A stretch of 26,499 bases of DNA, from the NCBI GenBank assembly GCA_003564655.1, contig PXES01000126.1, positions 1 through 26,499 of the forward strand, in the 5' to 3' direction. This document shows positions 14,646 through 23,381 of the stretch, one piece after another. Source of the stretch: Paracoccaceae bacterium (lineage in GTDB: Bacteria; Pseudomonadota; Alphaproteobacteria; Rhodobacterales; Rhodobacteraceae). Each line of letters begins with the position of its first letter. Position 1 is the first letter of the stretch. A program made the position numbers and the translations under genes. The notes under the pieces were generated by a model, which saw only the letters and a list, made by a program, of their open reading frames with translations, did no database searches and was not told the origin of the DNA.

Positions 14646-14657
14646 GGCAGGCGCGAC

Positions 14658-15470
14658 ATGGCAGTTGGAATCTTCGATTCGGGGCTGGGCGGGCTGACCG
14701 TCCTGGGGGCCGTCACCCCCCGCCTGCCGGAAACGCCCTTCGTCTATCTGGGTGACAATGCCCACACGCCTTATGGTGTGCGCGATGCCGACGACATCTT
14801 TGCGCTGACCTGCACGGGCGTCGAGCGGCTGTGGCTCGAAGGTTGCGATCTGGTGATCCTCGCCTGCAATACGGCTTCGGCAGCGGCGCTGCGTCGGATG
14901 CAGGAAAGCTGGGTGCCCGAGGGCAAGCGCGTCCTCGGCGTGTTCGTGCCGCTGATCGAGGCGCTGACCGAACGGCAATGGGGCGACAACTCTCCCCCGC
15001 GCGAGGTCGCGGTCAAGCATGTGGCCCTGTTCGCCACGCCTGCGACCGTTTCCTCCCGCGCCTTCCAGCGCGAACTGGCCTTCCGCGCCATCGGCGTCGA
15101 TGTCGAGGCCCAGCCCTGCGCGGGGGTGGTCGATGCGATCGAACAGGGCGACATGCAGCTTGCCGAGGCGCTGGTCCACAGCCATGTCGAGGCACTGTTG
15201 CGCCGGATGCCCCGCCCCGAGGCCGCGGTCCTTGGCTGCACGCATTACCCCCTCGTCGAGGATGCGTTTCGCGAGGCGCTGGGCCCGAATGTCGCGGTCT
15301 ATTCGCAACCCGATCTGGTCGCGGCGAGCCTTGACGACTACCTCAACCGCCGCCCTGAAATGGTCGGGCCGGGCCGCGACAGCCTGTTCCTGACCACGGG
15401 CGAGCCGGTCAATGTCTCACGCAAGGCCACGCAGTTCCTGCGACGACAGATCAGCTTCCGCCCTGCGTGA
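14658..15470 (+). CDS. murI: Glutamate racemase MurI
   Basis: MurI interconverts L- and D-glutamate and supplies D-Glu for peptidoglycan. The 270-aa product has the family length, the start GIFDSGLGGLTVL (4-16) with Asp7 and Ser8, and both catalytic cysteines: Cys70 in ILACNTASA and Cys194 in VLGCTHYPL. LGDNAHTPYG (31-40) carries the substrate-binding residues. ATG 14658 is preceded by GAGGCAGG. It lies 12 bp after the acyltransferase stop, so the two are probably one operon; argC begins 77 bp later on the same strand. Confidence 0.97.
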   Translation: MAVGIFDSGLGGLTVLGAVTPRLPETPFVYLGDNAHTPYGVRDADDIFALTCTGVERLWLEGCDLVILACNTASAAALRRMQESWVPEGKRVLGVFVPLIEALTERQWGDNSPPREVAVKHVALFATPATVSSRAFQRELAFRAIGVDVEAQPCAGVVDAIEQGDMQLAEALVHSHVEALLRRMPRPEAAVLGCTHYPLVEDAFREALGPNVAVYSQPDLVAASLDDYLNRRPEMVGPGRDSLFLTTGEPVNVSRKATQFLRRQISFRPA

Positions 15471-15476
15471 TTCGAC

Positions 15477-15493
15477 ATTTTCTTGCTGAAAAT
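15477..15493. repeat. Short AT-rich inverted repeat after murI
   Basis: ATTTTC (15477-15482), spacer TTGCT, and GAAAAT (15488-15493) form a small dyad 6 bp after the murI stop, in a strikingly AT-rich patch of GC-rich sequence. From memory, similar TTTCTTGCTGAAAATA-type motifs are common at gene ends in Rhodobacteraceae genomes. Function unknown. Confidence 0.5.
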
Positions 15494-15547
15494 ATTCAAA
15501 TTCCGCGCGCCGCCACCGCGCGCCATGTTCGCGAAAGTGAGCCTGCC

Positions 15548-16576
15548 ATGACCACATCCGTCGCAATCCTCGGAGCCTCGGGCTATACCGGTGCCGAACT
15601 CGTCCGGCTGATCGCCAGCCATCCCGGCCTGCGCATCACCGCGCTGACCGGCGAGCGCAAGGCCGGCCAGCCCATGGCACAGGTTTTTGCGTTCCTGCGC
15701 CATCTCGACCTGCCCGATCTGACCCGTATCGAGGACGTTGACTTCAACGCCATCGACCTTGCCTTTTGCGCCCTGCCCCACGCCACCGCGCAGGCGGTGC
15801 TGCGCGATCTGCCCGCGCATCTGCGGATCGTGGACCTGTCGGCCGATTTCCGGCTTCGCGACCCGGCGGAATACCAGAAATGGTATGGCAAGCCCCATGC
15901 CGCGCCCGATCTGCAGCGCGAGGCTGTCTATGGCCTGACCGAGTTCTACCGCGACGAGATTCGCGCCGCGCGGCTGGTGGCGGGCACCGGCTGCAATGCC
16001 GCGCTGGGCCAGTATCTGCTGCGCCCGCTGGTCGCTGCCGGGGTGATCGACCTCGACCGGATCATCCTCGATCTGAAATGCGGTGTCTCGGGCGCCGGGC
16101 GGGCGCTCAAGGAAAACCTTCTGCATGCCGAATTGTCCGAGGGCGGGCAGGCCTATGCTGTGGGCGGCACGCATCGCCATCTGGGCGAGTTCGATCAGGA
16201 GTTGTCGCGCGAGGCGGGCCGCCCGGTGCGGATCCAGTTCACGCCGCATCTGCTGCCTTTCAATCGCGGCGTGCTCGCCACCGCGTGGCTGGACGGCGAT
16301 GCCGCGGAACTTCACGCAGTTTTGCAGGCGCGTTATTGCGATGAATCAATGATTCACATGCTACCTTTTGGCACAACGCCATCGACACATGATGTGCGCG
16401 GGTCCAATTTCGTGCATATCGGGGTAGTGGGGGATCGTGTGCCCGGGCGGGCGCTGGTGGTTGGTGTGCTGGATAATCTCTGCAAGGGGTCCAGCGGGCA
16501 GGCCATCCAGAACGCCAACCTGATGCTGGGGCTGGACGAGACTACGGGGCTGATGGGCGCGCCGGTTTTCCCCTGA
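15548..16576 (+). CDS. argC: N-acetyl-gamma-glutamyl-phosphate reductase ArgC
   Basis: ArgC reduces N-acetylglutamyl phosphate to the semialdehyde with NADPH in arginine synthesis. The 342-aa product opens with the nucleotide-binding segment SVAILGASGYTGAELVRLIA (4-23), has FCALPHATAQ (73-82) and DLSADFRLRD (97-106), and places the catalytic Cys149 in VAGTGCNAALGQ. GGTHRHLGEFDQE and LDNLCKGSSGQAIQNANLML follow near the end. The GTGCNAA form, in place of the common PGCYPT, is a variant I associate with this family of bacteria. ATG 15548 is chosen over upstream in-frame codons because the family N-terminus begins there. ccmE follows by 24 bp. Confidence 0.96.
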   Translation: MTTSVAILGASGYTGAELVRLIASHPGLRITALTGERKAGQPMAQVFAFLRHLDLPDLTRIEDVDFNAIDLAFCALPHATAQAVLRDLPAHLRIVDLSADFRLRDPAEYQKWYGKPHAAPDLQREAVYGLTEFYRDEIRAARLVAGTGCNAALGQYLLRPLVAAGVIDLDRIILDLKCGVSGAGRALKENLLHAELSEGGQAYAVGGTHRHLGEFDQELSREAGRPVRIQFTPHLLPFNRGVLATAWLDGDAAELHAVLQARYCDESMIHMLPFGTTPSTHDVRGSNFVHIGVVGDRVPGRALVVGVLDNLCKGSSGQAIQNANLMLGLDETTGLMGAPVFP

Positions 16577-16600
16577 GGGCCGCGAGTAGGTGAGGATGAA

Positions 16601-17068
16601 ATGAAAAGCCTGAAGAAAACCCGCCGGATACAGGTCATCACCGTCGCCGCCGTGGCGCTGGCGCTGTCGACCGCGCTGATCGGCTACGCGATGCGCGACG
16701 GGATCAACTTCTTCCGCTCGCCGTCGGAGGTACTGGCCGCGCCGCCGCCCGAGAACGAGGTGTTCCGCATCGGCGGGCTGGTCGAGGCGGGTTCCATCGT
16801 GCGCGGCGAGTCCGACACGGTGCGCTTTCGCGTCACCGACGGAAATGCCTCGGTTGAGGTGCGCTATCGGGGCATCCTGCCGGATCTGTTCACCGAGAAC
16901 GAAGGCACGGTCGGCACCGGGCGCTTTGTTGATGGCGTGTTCCAGGCCAGCGAGGTTCTCGCCAAGCACGACGAGACCTACATGCCGCGCGAGGTGATGG
17001 AAGCGCTGAAGGCACAGGGCGAATGGCGCGGCCCCGACCCCGAGGCGCTGCCCGAACCGCAGAGTTGA
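16601..17068 (+). CDS. ccmE: Cytochrome c maturation haem chaperone CcmE
   Basis: CcmE is a membrane-anchored periplasmic chaperone that binds haem covalently and passes it to CcmF/CcmH. The 155-aa product has a basic start (MKSLKKTRRIQ), one membrane anchor (about 12-30), and the OB-fold domain with FRIGGLVEAGSIVRG (55-69), VRYRGILPDLFTENEG (87-102) and the haem-binding motif AKHDETYMP (121-129), in which His123 binds the haem vinyl and Tyr127 is the usual axial ligand. ATG 16601 has GAGGATGAA close upstream. It lies 24 bp after argC. Its partners ccmF and ccmH are in the window but on the other strand, which is unusual. Confidence 0.96.
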   Translation: MKSLKKTRRIQVITVAAVALALSTALIGYAMRDGINFFRSPSEVLAAPPPENEVFRIGGLVEAGSIVRGESDTVRFRVTDGNASVEVRYRGILPDLFTENEGTVGTGRFVDGVFQASEVLAKHDETYMPREVMEALKAQGEWRGPDPEALPEPQS

Positions 17069-17085
17069 GGCAGCGCATCTGCGAC

Positions 17086-17610
17086 TCAGCCGTTCAGGAA
17101 ACTCTCGACGCGACTTGAAAGCATCTGCCAGTCGGTGAATTCGTGCTCCGCGCGTGTCCAGTCAATGTCTTGCCCCTGCAGCGCGACATGCCGCACGATC
17201 TGCGTCTGGAAATAGTCGTAGCTGCCGGTTCGCACGGCACCGCCGACCAGCACCGATTCGTCCGCCGTGAAGCCAGTGCGCATCTGCATCTCCGTCAGAT
17301 AATCGCGCGCTTCATCCAGGGTTTCCGGAAAGGCCGCTTTCAGGCTGACCGAAATCATCAGGGACGGGCAACGCTCAAGCACTGTGCGCAGGGCTCTCAG
17401 CGTCACCTCGAACGCCTTGGGGTGGCGGCGTTCATGTACCGATGCCGCGAGGATTACCTTACCGGCATCCTCGAAGGCAAGGTCGGGCATCCTGTCCGAC
17501 ACATCCACCAGCGTGACCTCGTGGCCCTTCTCTCGGGAGATATCGGCGATAAACTCCGCAATCTTGCGGGTCTGGCCTTCGCCGGTTGCAAAAAGGATGA
17601 CGATCTCCAT
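17086..17610 (-). CDS. HemG-like flavodoxin-domain protein
   Basis: This 174-aa cytoplasmic protein has a flavodoxin fold. The FMN phosphate loop FATGEGQTRKIAEFI is at 7-21, the second loop at about 55-62 (ASVHERRHP), and the C-terminal HEFTDWQML, whose FTDW motif recalls HemG-type protoporphyrinogen oxidase (PF12724). It may oxidise protoporphyrinogen IX in haem synthesis, but a general flavodoxin role is possible, and the sequence is divergent from E. coli HemG. ATG 17610 is preceded by GAGG at 6 nt. Its 3' end is only 17 bp from the end of ccmE (convergent). Nearby haem-handling Ccm genes are suggestive context. Confidence 0.8.
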   Translation of the reverse strand: MEIVILFATGEGQTRKIAEFIADISREKGHEVTLVDVSDRMPDLAFEDAGKVILAASVHERRHPKAFEVTLRALRTVLERCPSLMISVSLKAAFPETLDEARDYLTEMQMRTGFTADESVLVGGAVRTGSYDYFQTQIVRHVALQGQDIDWTRAEHEFTDWQMLSSRVESFLNG

Positions 17611-18062
17611 GGGCGACCTCGCTCTTGTTGCGCAGCCATCATGTGGCAGACAGCCGCAGTCCGCCTTGTCCCAGATCATTTCGCGCGCAGTCTCAGTGCA
17701 GCACTGGACGCGTGGGCGGGGTCAGACGGCATGCCCTGCACCGCGTATGATATCGGGTGACGGTCACGCATAAGGCGCTGGCAGGCATGCTGCGATCCGA
17801 GCCGTTGCCGGGACGGTCATGGCGCGGTGTCATGCGATCTTCGGCTATTCGCCGCGTGTCGGCAGCGGCTATGCCGCCGCACGCGCCTCTGCCCAAAGCG
17901 CCCTCGGGGCGTGCAAGGTTGGGTGGGTGGGCACGCCCCGAGGGCGCTTTCGCGCGAACCGCGCAGAAGCGATGCGCCGCGCGAACAACCCGAAGCCCGT
18001 ATCAGACCGCAATCGTCTGCAGTCCGCGAAGGGTAAAGCCGCCCGGACAGCGGCCAAGGCGT
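17611..18062. other. 452-bp intergenic region holding repeat copy 2
   Basis: Between the flavodoxin start and the paaG stop I see no reliable gene. The open frames here have no ribosome sites and run into the repeat or into paaG. The left part should carry the flavodoxin promoter, which I could not pinpoint. The right part holds a GGCAGCGGCTATGCCGCC module (17861-17884) and the long hairpin (17895-17950). Confidence 0.5.
17861..17955. repeat. Long hairpin repeat, copy 2 (flavodoxin/paaG gap)
   Basis: A perfect 20-bp stem joins 17895-17914 (AAAGCGCCCTCGGGGCGTGC) and 17931-17950. The 16-nt loop AAGGTTGGGTGGGTGG, plus the next G, gives one GG and three GGG runs, a likely G-quadruplex. A 5' module at 17861-17884 (GGCAGCGGCTATGCCGCCGC...) matches copy 3 at 23 of 24 positions, so the repeat unit is near 95 bp. 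It lies at the 3' end of paaG on the minus strand; unlike the other copies it is not between convergent genes. Confidence 0.9.
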
Positions 18063-18839
18063 TCAGCGCCCCTCGAAACCCGGTGCGCGTTTCTCCAGAA
18101 AGGCCAGAACCCCTTCTCGAAAGTCGCGGGTTTTCCCGGCCTCGGCCTGCAATTGTGCTTCTAGCTGCAACTGCTCATCGAGGCCGTTCGAAAGCCCCGC
18201 TCGCAGCGCGCGGCGGATGTTGCGATAGGCCAGCGTCGGCCCGTCGGCGAGGCTGCGCGCGCGCGACTGCCAGACATCGATGAAATCGGCGTCGGGCACG
18301 GCCTCCCAGATCATGCCCCACTCGGCGGCCTGAGCAGCGCTGATCCGCTCGGCAAAAAGCATCGCGCCCATCGCCCGCGCGAACCCGATCTGGCGAGGCA
18401 GGAAATATGTCCCGCCTGCATCGGGGATCAACCCGATCCGGCTGAAGGCCTGAATGAAGCTCGCACTTTCCGAGGAGATCACCACATCCGCCGCCAGAGC
18501 CAGATTGGCCCCCGCGCCTGCGGCCGAGCCGTTCACCGCGGCGATGACCGGCACCGGGGCGTCATAGATGGCGCGCAGCATGGGCTCGTATTCCTCGCGC
18601 AGCGTGCGTTCCAGATCGATCTGCGCGGCATTGCCGCCATCGCCCAGATCCTGCCCCGAACAGAAGGCCCGCCCAGCGCCGGTCAGCACAAGCACCCGCA
18701 CACGCTTGCCCAGATCCTGCAACGCATGGGTCAACTCGGCCCGCATCTGCTTGTTCAGGGCGTTCATCACCTCGGGTCGGTTGAGCGTGATCGTGCCGAT
18801 CCCCTCAGCCGCCGTGATCTGCAGCGTGTCGTAGTCCAT
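18063..18839 (-). CDS. Enoyl-CoA hydratase/isomerase, PaaG-like
   Basis: The 258-aa crotonase-fold protein has the oxyanion-hole segments AFCSGQDLGDGGN (58-70) and AAVNGSAAGAGANLALAADV (100-119), and Asp140 in LIPDAGGTYFLP. An Asp at this position with Ala/Gly instead of the two hydratase Glu residues is the pattern of PaaG-type isomerases, which act on ring-epoxide or cis/trans enoyl-CoA substrates in phenylacetate and fatty-acid breakdown. No other paa gene is nearby, so a role in phenylacetate use is not supported and a general acyl-CoA isomerase is as likely. ATG 18839 has GGAGGG at 5 nt. ccmH lies 67 bp upstream on the same strand. Confidence 0.85.
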   Translation of the reverse strand: MDYDTLQITAAEGIGTITLNRPEVMNALNKQMRAELTHALQDLGKRVRVLVLTGAGRAFCSGQDLGDGGNAAQIDLERTLREEYEPMLRAIYDAPVPVIAAVNGSAAGAGANLALAADVVISSESASFIQAFSRIGLIPDAGGTYFLPRQIGFARAMGAMLFAERISAAQAAEWGMIWEAVPDADFIDVWQSRARSLADGPTLAYRNIRRALRAGLSNGLDEQLQLEAQLQAEAGKTRDFREGVLAFLEKRAPGFEGR

Positions 18840-18906
18840 CGCACCCTCCGGGCTGTTTGCGCCAGCTATACAAGAGTGACGCGCAAGCGAAAGCCCGGAC
18901 GGTGCG

Positions 18907-19371
18907 TCAGTCTTTCAGGAGTTCCTGCAATCGCTTCTGCTCTTCGGCGCTCAACCCGTCCGCCGTCGGCTCGGGCGCGCTGTCGCGGCGCCGCAGATAG
19001 ACCAGCGCCGAGATCATGGCGATCAGGAACAGCACCGGGGCCGCGACCCACAGGATGATGTTCACCCCTTCGGTGGTCGGGCGCAGCAGCACGTATTCGC
19101 CGTACCGGTCGGTGATGAAGGTCAGCACCTCGGCATCGCTGTCGCCCTCGACCAGCCGCTCGCGTACCAGCAGCCGCATGTCGCGCGCCAGATCGGCGTT
19201 CGATTCGTCGATGGACTCGTTGCGGCACACAAGGCAGCGCAGCCCCGCCGAGATATCGCGCGCGCGGCGCTCAAGCGCCGGGTCGTCGAGGATCTCGTCG
19301 GGCTCGACCGCAAGGGCGGGGCTGGCGGGCAGCGCGAAGCCGACCAGCAGGGCAAGGATCAGAGCTCTCAT
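18907..19371 (-). CDS. ccmH: Cytochrome c maturation protein CcmH
   Basis: CcmH is a thiol-active subunit that reduces the apocytochrome CxxCH motif before haem ligation. The 154-aa product has a signal peptide (1-22, ending ASPALAVEP), the conserved GLRCLVCRNESIDESNADLA (43-62) with the redox pair Cys46/Cys49, and a C-terminal membrane anchor (about 104-125). This is the short CcmH type with no TPR domain, so CcmI should be a separate gene. Its ATG overlaps the ccmF TGA (ATGA), which indicates coupled translation. paaG follows. Confidence 0.96.
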   Translation of the reverse strand: MRALILALLVGFALPASPALAVEPDEILDDPALERRARDISAGLRCLVCRNESIDESNADLARDMRLLVRERLVEGDSDAEVLTFITDRYGEYVLLRPTTEGVNIILWVAAPVLFLIAMISALVYLRRRDSAPEPTADGLSAEEQKRLQELLKD

Positions 19372-21341
19372 TCCGCAGGCACCGCCGATTGCGGGCGCTT
19401 CGCCGCCCCGGCGGCGACACGGTAGCGACGGTCCGACAGGCTCAAGAGCCAGCCCAGCGCCATCAACGCGCTGCCGAACCACAGCCAGTTTGCAAAGGGC
19501 TTGATATAGGTGCGAACGGCCCAACCACCGCTGTCCTGCGGATCGCCCAGCGTAATGTAGAGGTCGCGCCATATGCCGTAGTCGATGGCTGCCTGCGTCG
19601 TCGGCATCCCCGCGATCGGGTAAAAGCGTTTCTCGGGGAAGAGCGTCGTCACATGTCGCCCGTCGCGTGTCGCGTCGATGGTCGCCATGGTCGAGACGTA
19701 ATTCGGCCCCTGCACGCGGTCCACAGATTGCAGGGTCAGGGTATAGGCGCCCTTCTCGTAGCTCTCGCCGATCTGGACGACGCGGATATCCTCGGTCTCC
19801 CACCCCATCAGCGAGGCGACGGCAAAGACAGCGATGCCCAAACCGGAATGCGCCGTGGCCTTGCCCCAGTCGGCGCGCGGCAGGCGTGTAAGACGGCGCG
19901 CGCGCGACCCCAGATCCCCGCGCCCGGTGCGCGACCACAGATCCACGGCCGAGCCCAGCACCACCCAGACCGCGAGCGCGAGCCCGATGGGGACCAGGGC
20001 CGAGGTCCCGGTCTGCAACGCCCAGGTCAGCGCACCCATGGCGACGGAAAACACCGCCAGCCCCCAGAGCGGACGCATGGTGCGGGTCAGGTTACCGCGT
20101 TTCCACGGCAGCATCGCGCCGATGGGCAGTACCATCGCCAGGGCCACCATGAAGGGCGTGAAAGCCATGTTGAAGAAGGGCGGGCCGACCGAGAGGACGC
20201 GGTCGAAAAGCATCTCGGCAAAGAGCGGCCACATGGTGCCGATGAAGATCACGAAGGACGACACCGCCAGCAGCACGTTGTTGATCACGAGCGCGGATTC
20301 GCGGCTGACTGTCGCGAAGACGCCCTTGGCCTCGAGGACCGGGGCGCGGAAGGCAAAGAGCGTCAGTGCGCCCCCCATGAAGGCTGCAAGGATCATCAGG
20401 ATGAACACGCCGCGCTCGGGGTCCATCGCAAAGGCATGGACCGAGGTCAGCAGACCCGAGCGCACGATGAACGTGCCCATCAGCGAGAATCCGAAGCCCA
20501 GGATCGCCAGCAGGATGGTCCAGCTTTTCAGCGTCTCGCGCTTCTCGACCACAATGGCCGAATGCAGAAGTGCGGCGGCAAACAGCCACGGCATGAGCGA
20601 GGCATTCTCGACCGGGTCCCAGAACCAGAACCCGCCCCAGCCAAGCTCGTAATAGGCCCACCACGACCCCGTTGCGATGCCGATGGTCAGGAAGACCAAG
20701 GCCGCCAGCGTCCAGGGCCGCACCCAGCGGCCCCAGGCGGCATCGACCCGCCCCTCGATCAGCGCGGCGACCGCAAAGCTGAACGACATCGAGAGCCCGA
20801 CATAGCCCAGATACAGGAACGGCGGGTGAAAGGCGAGGCCCGGGTCCTGCAAAAGGGGGTTCAGGTCGGTCCCGTCGAAGGGCGGTGCGGCCAGCCGGGT
20901 GAAGGGGTTGGAGGTGAAGATCGTGAAGGCGATGAAAGCCGCCGTGATCGCCGATTGCACCGCCAGAACCCGTGCCTGCAGCGAGGCTGGCAAATTGCCC
21001 CCGAACCAGGCCGCGCAGGCCCCGAAGAGGGTCAGGGTCAGCACCCACAAGAGCAGCGAACCCTCGTGATTGCCCCAGACGCCGGAGATCTTGTAGATCA
21101 GCGGCTTGAGCGTGTGCGAATTGTCCACCACCAGCTTGACCGAGAAATCCGAGACAAGAAAGGCGTAGGTGAGCGCCGCATAGCTGAAGGCCACCAGCAG
21201 GAATTGCGTTGTCGCCATGGGGTTGGCGATTACCATCCAGTCGCGCCAGCCCTTATGCGCCCCGATGAGCGGGATAACCGCCTGCGCCAGGGCCACGGTG
21301 AAGGCAAGGATGAGGGCGAAATGACCCAGCTCGACGATCAT
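19368..21341 (-). CDS. ccmF: Cytochrome c haem lyase CcmF
   Basis: CcmF is the large membrane subunit of the haem lyase; it takes haem from CcmE and attaches it to apocytochrome c. The 657-aa product has the expected length and many hydrophobic segments, and the WWD domain GSWWAYYELGWGGFWFWDP (about 225-243) followed by VENASLMPWL. Conserved His172 (LAFHPPFLYLG) and His260 flank it. ATG 21341 gives the usual MIVELGHFAL start; the in-frame codon at 21359 is also possible but less typical. The ribosome site is weak. The stop overlaps ccmH. A promoter with an overlapping dyad is just upstream. Confidence 0.97.
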   Translation of the reverse strand: MIVELGHFALILAFTVALAQAVIPLIGAHKGWRDWMVIANPMATTQFLLVAFSYAALTYAFLVSDFSVKLVVDNSHTLKPLIYKISGVWGNHEGSLLLWVLTLTLFGACAAWFGGNLPASLQARVLAVQSAITAAFIAFTIFTSNPFTRLAAPPFDGTDLNPLLQDPGLAFHPPFLYLGYVGLSMSFSFAVAALIEGRVDAAWGRWVRPWTLAALVFLTIGIATGSWWAYYELGWGGFWFWDPVENASLMPWLFAAALLHSAIVVEKRETLKSWTILLAILGFGFSLMGTFIVRSGLLTSVHAFAMDPERGVFILMILAAFMGGALTLFAFRAPVLEAKGVFATVSRESALVINNVLLAVSSFVIFIGTMWPLFAEMLFDRVLSVGPPFFNMAFTPFMVALAMVLPIGAMLPWKRGNLTRTMRPLWGLAVFSVAMGALTWALQTGTSALVPIGLALAVWVVLGSAVDLWSRTGRGDLGSRARRLTRLPRADWGKATAHSGLGIAVFAVASLMGWETEDIRVVQIGESYEKGAYTLTLQSVDRVQGPNYVSTMATIDATRDGRHVTTLFPEKRFYPIAGMPTTQAAIDYGIWRDLYITLGDPQDSGGWAVRTYIKPFANWLWFGSALMALGWLLSLSDRRYRVAAGAAKRPQSAVPAE

Positions 21342-21362
21342 CGGGCAAACTCTCTGCAAACT

Positions 21363-21401
21363 CTATCGCGATAGTGATAGCGTATCAGACCGACATGGCA
21401 A
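21363..21401 (-). promoter_or_regulatory. Candidate ccmF promoter with overlapping palindromes
   Basis: On the minus strand TTGCCA (21401-21396), 16 nt, TATCAC (21379-21374) forms a fair promoter. A perfect 12-bp palindrome CTATCGCGATAG (21363-21374) abuts the -10, and GATA-GCG-TATC (21377-21387) overlaps it. Two adjacent dyads at a -10 suggest an operator. ccmF starts 22 bp downstream. Confidence 0.45.
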
Positions 21402-21548
21402 AGCAGACAGCACGCGGCGCAGGGTCACAGCCGCGTCAGAGCCGACCGGACAGACAGACGCGGACCAGCACCCGGCCGCGATGCCCGCCCGGCTCGCGGC
21501 AGTTCGCGCACGACTCCAAGCACGACATCAGCCGCATGACGCGACAGG

Positions 21549-21579
21549 CCGCCCCGCTACGGCGGGGCGGGGCGGGGGC
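21549..21579. repeat. GC hairpin followed by G-run tract
   Basis: CCGCCCCGC (21549-21557), loop TACG, GCGGGGCGG (21562-21570) is a perfect 9-bp stem. The right arm runs on into further G runs (GGGGCGGGG, then GGGGG), giving at least three G4-length runs on the plus strand. It lies 38 bp downstream of the amtB hairpin in the sense of amtB transcription. Confidence 0.6.
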
Positions 21580-21607
21580 AGATCTGTCAGCCCGACCTGC
21601 AACGCAA

Positions 21608-21631
21608 GACCCCGCCCTTGCGGGCGGGGCC
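21608..21631 (-). terminator. Terminator-like hairpin after amtB
   Basis: CCCCGCCC (21610-21617), loop TTGC, GGGCGGGG (21622-21629) forms a perfect, extendable GC stem 27 bp after the amtB stop. On the minus strand it is followed by TTGCGTTGC, so the T tract is poor; it probably ends amtB transcription with help or as a 3' barrier. Confidence 0.6.
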
Positions 21632-21657
21632 TCGTGGTGTCGCGCAGGGAGTCTGCG

Positions 21658-23004
<1,347 letters not shown>

Positions 23005-23042
23005 CTGCGTCTATCCTCTCTGAATTGTCCCTGCGCGCGCTC

Positions 23043-23381
23043 TCAGAGCGCGTCATCCCCGGTTTCACCCGTCCGGACCCGGGTGGCCGCGGCCAGATCG
23101 AGCACGAAAATCTTGCCATCGCCGATCTTGTCGGTGCGGGCGGTCTTCTGAAGCGTCTCGACCACCTGATCGGCCATGGCGTCGCTGACACCGATCTCGA
23201 GCTTCAGCTTGGGCACGAAATTGACCGCATATTCGGCGCCGCGATAGATCTCGGTGTGGCCCGATTGCGCGCCGAACCCCTTGATTTCGGTCACCATCAT
23301 CCCGCGCACGCCGATCGCTGTCAGCGCTTCGCGGACCTCTTCAAGCTTGAACGGTTTGATTGCCGCTATGATGTATTTCAC
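23043..23381 (-). CDS. glnK: Nitrogen regulatory protein PII, GlnK
   Basis: GlnK senses 2-oxoglutarate and ATP/ADP and plugs AmtB when nitrogen is ample. From GTG 23381 the product is 112 aa, the exact PII length, starting KYIIAAIKPFKLEEVREAL. The T-loop GAQSGHTEIYRGAEYAVNF has Tyr51, the uridylylation site. Lys90 (GDGKIFV) and the C-terminal RVRTGE segment bind nucleotide. Positions 38 and 40 are Ala and Ser where many PII proteins have Arg and Lys; I recall similar changes in AmtB-linked GlnK of related bacteria. AGGGGA lies 7 nt before the GTG. The frame is open to 23414, but that extension does not fit PII. Confidence 0.96.
   Translation of the reverse strand: MKYIIAAIKPFKLEEVREALTAIGVRGMMVTEIKGFGAQSGHTEIYRGAEYAVNFVPKLKLEIGVSDAMADQVVETLQKTARTDKIGDGKIFVLDLAAATRVRTGETGDDAL

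Larger units (their letters stand above)
21342..21657. other. 316-bp region between amtB and ccmF
   Basis: No gene is credible here. The stretch carries the ccmF promoter region at its left end and two GC-rich hairpins at its right end: CCGCCCCGC/GCGGGGCGG (21549-21570), followed by the G-run sequence up to 21579, and the amtB terminator-like hairpin (21608-21631). The middle (21402-21548) is GC-rich sequence with nothing I can name. Confidence 0.5.

Noticed and set aside
15548..16576. ArgC with GTGCNAA instead of the common PGCYPT around the catalytic Cys
   Set aside because: I recall this as the normal form in Rhodobacteraceae ArgC, so it is a family variant, not a defect.
17757..18164. 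Open frame of 135 codons in the flavodoxin/paaG gap
   Set aside because: It crosses the hairpin repeat and enters paaG antisense; composition is unlike a gene and there is no ribosome site.
19389..21374. 661-aa plus-strand open frame opposite ccmF
   Set aside because: Its length comes from the high GC3 of ccmF on the other strand. The product is His/Arg/Gln-rich with no domain, while the minus-strand frame is a clear CcmF.
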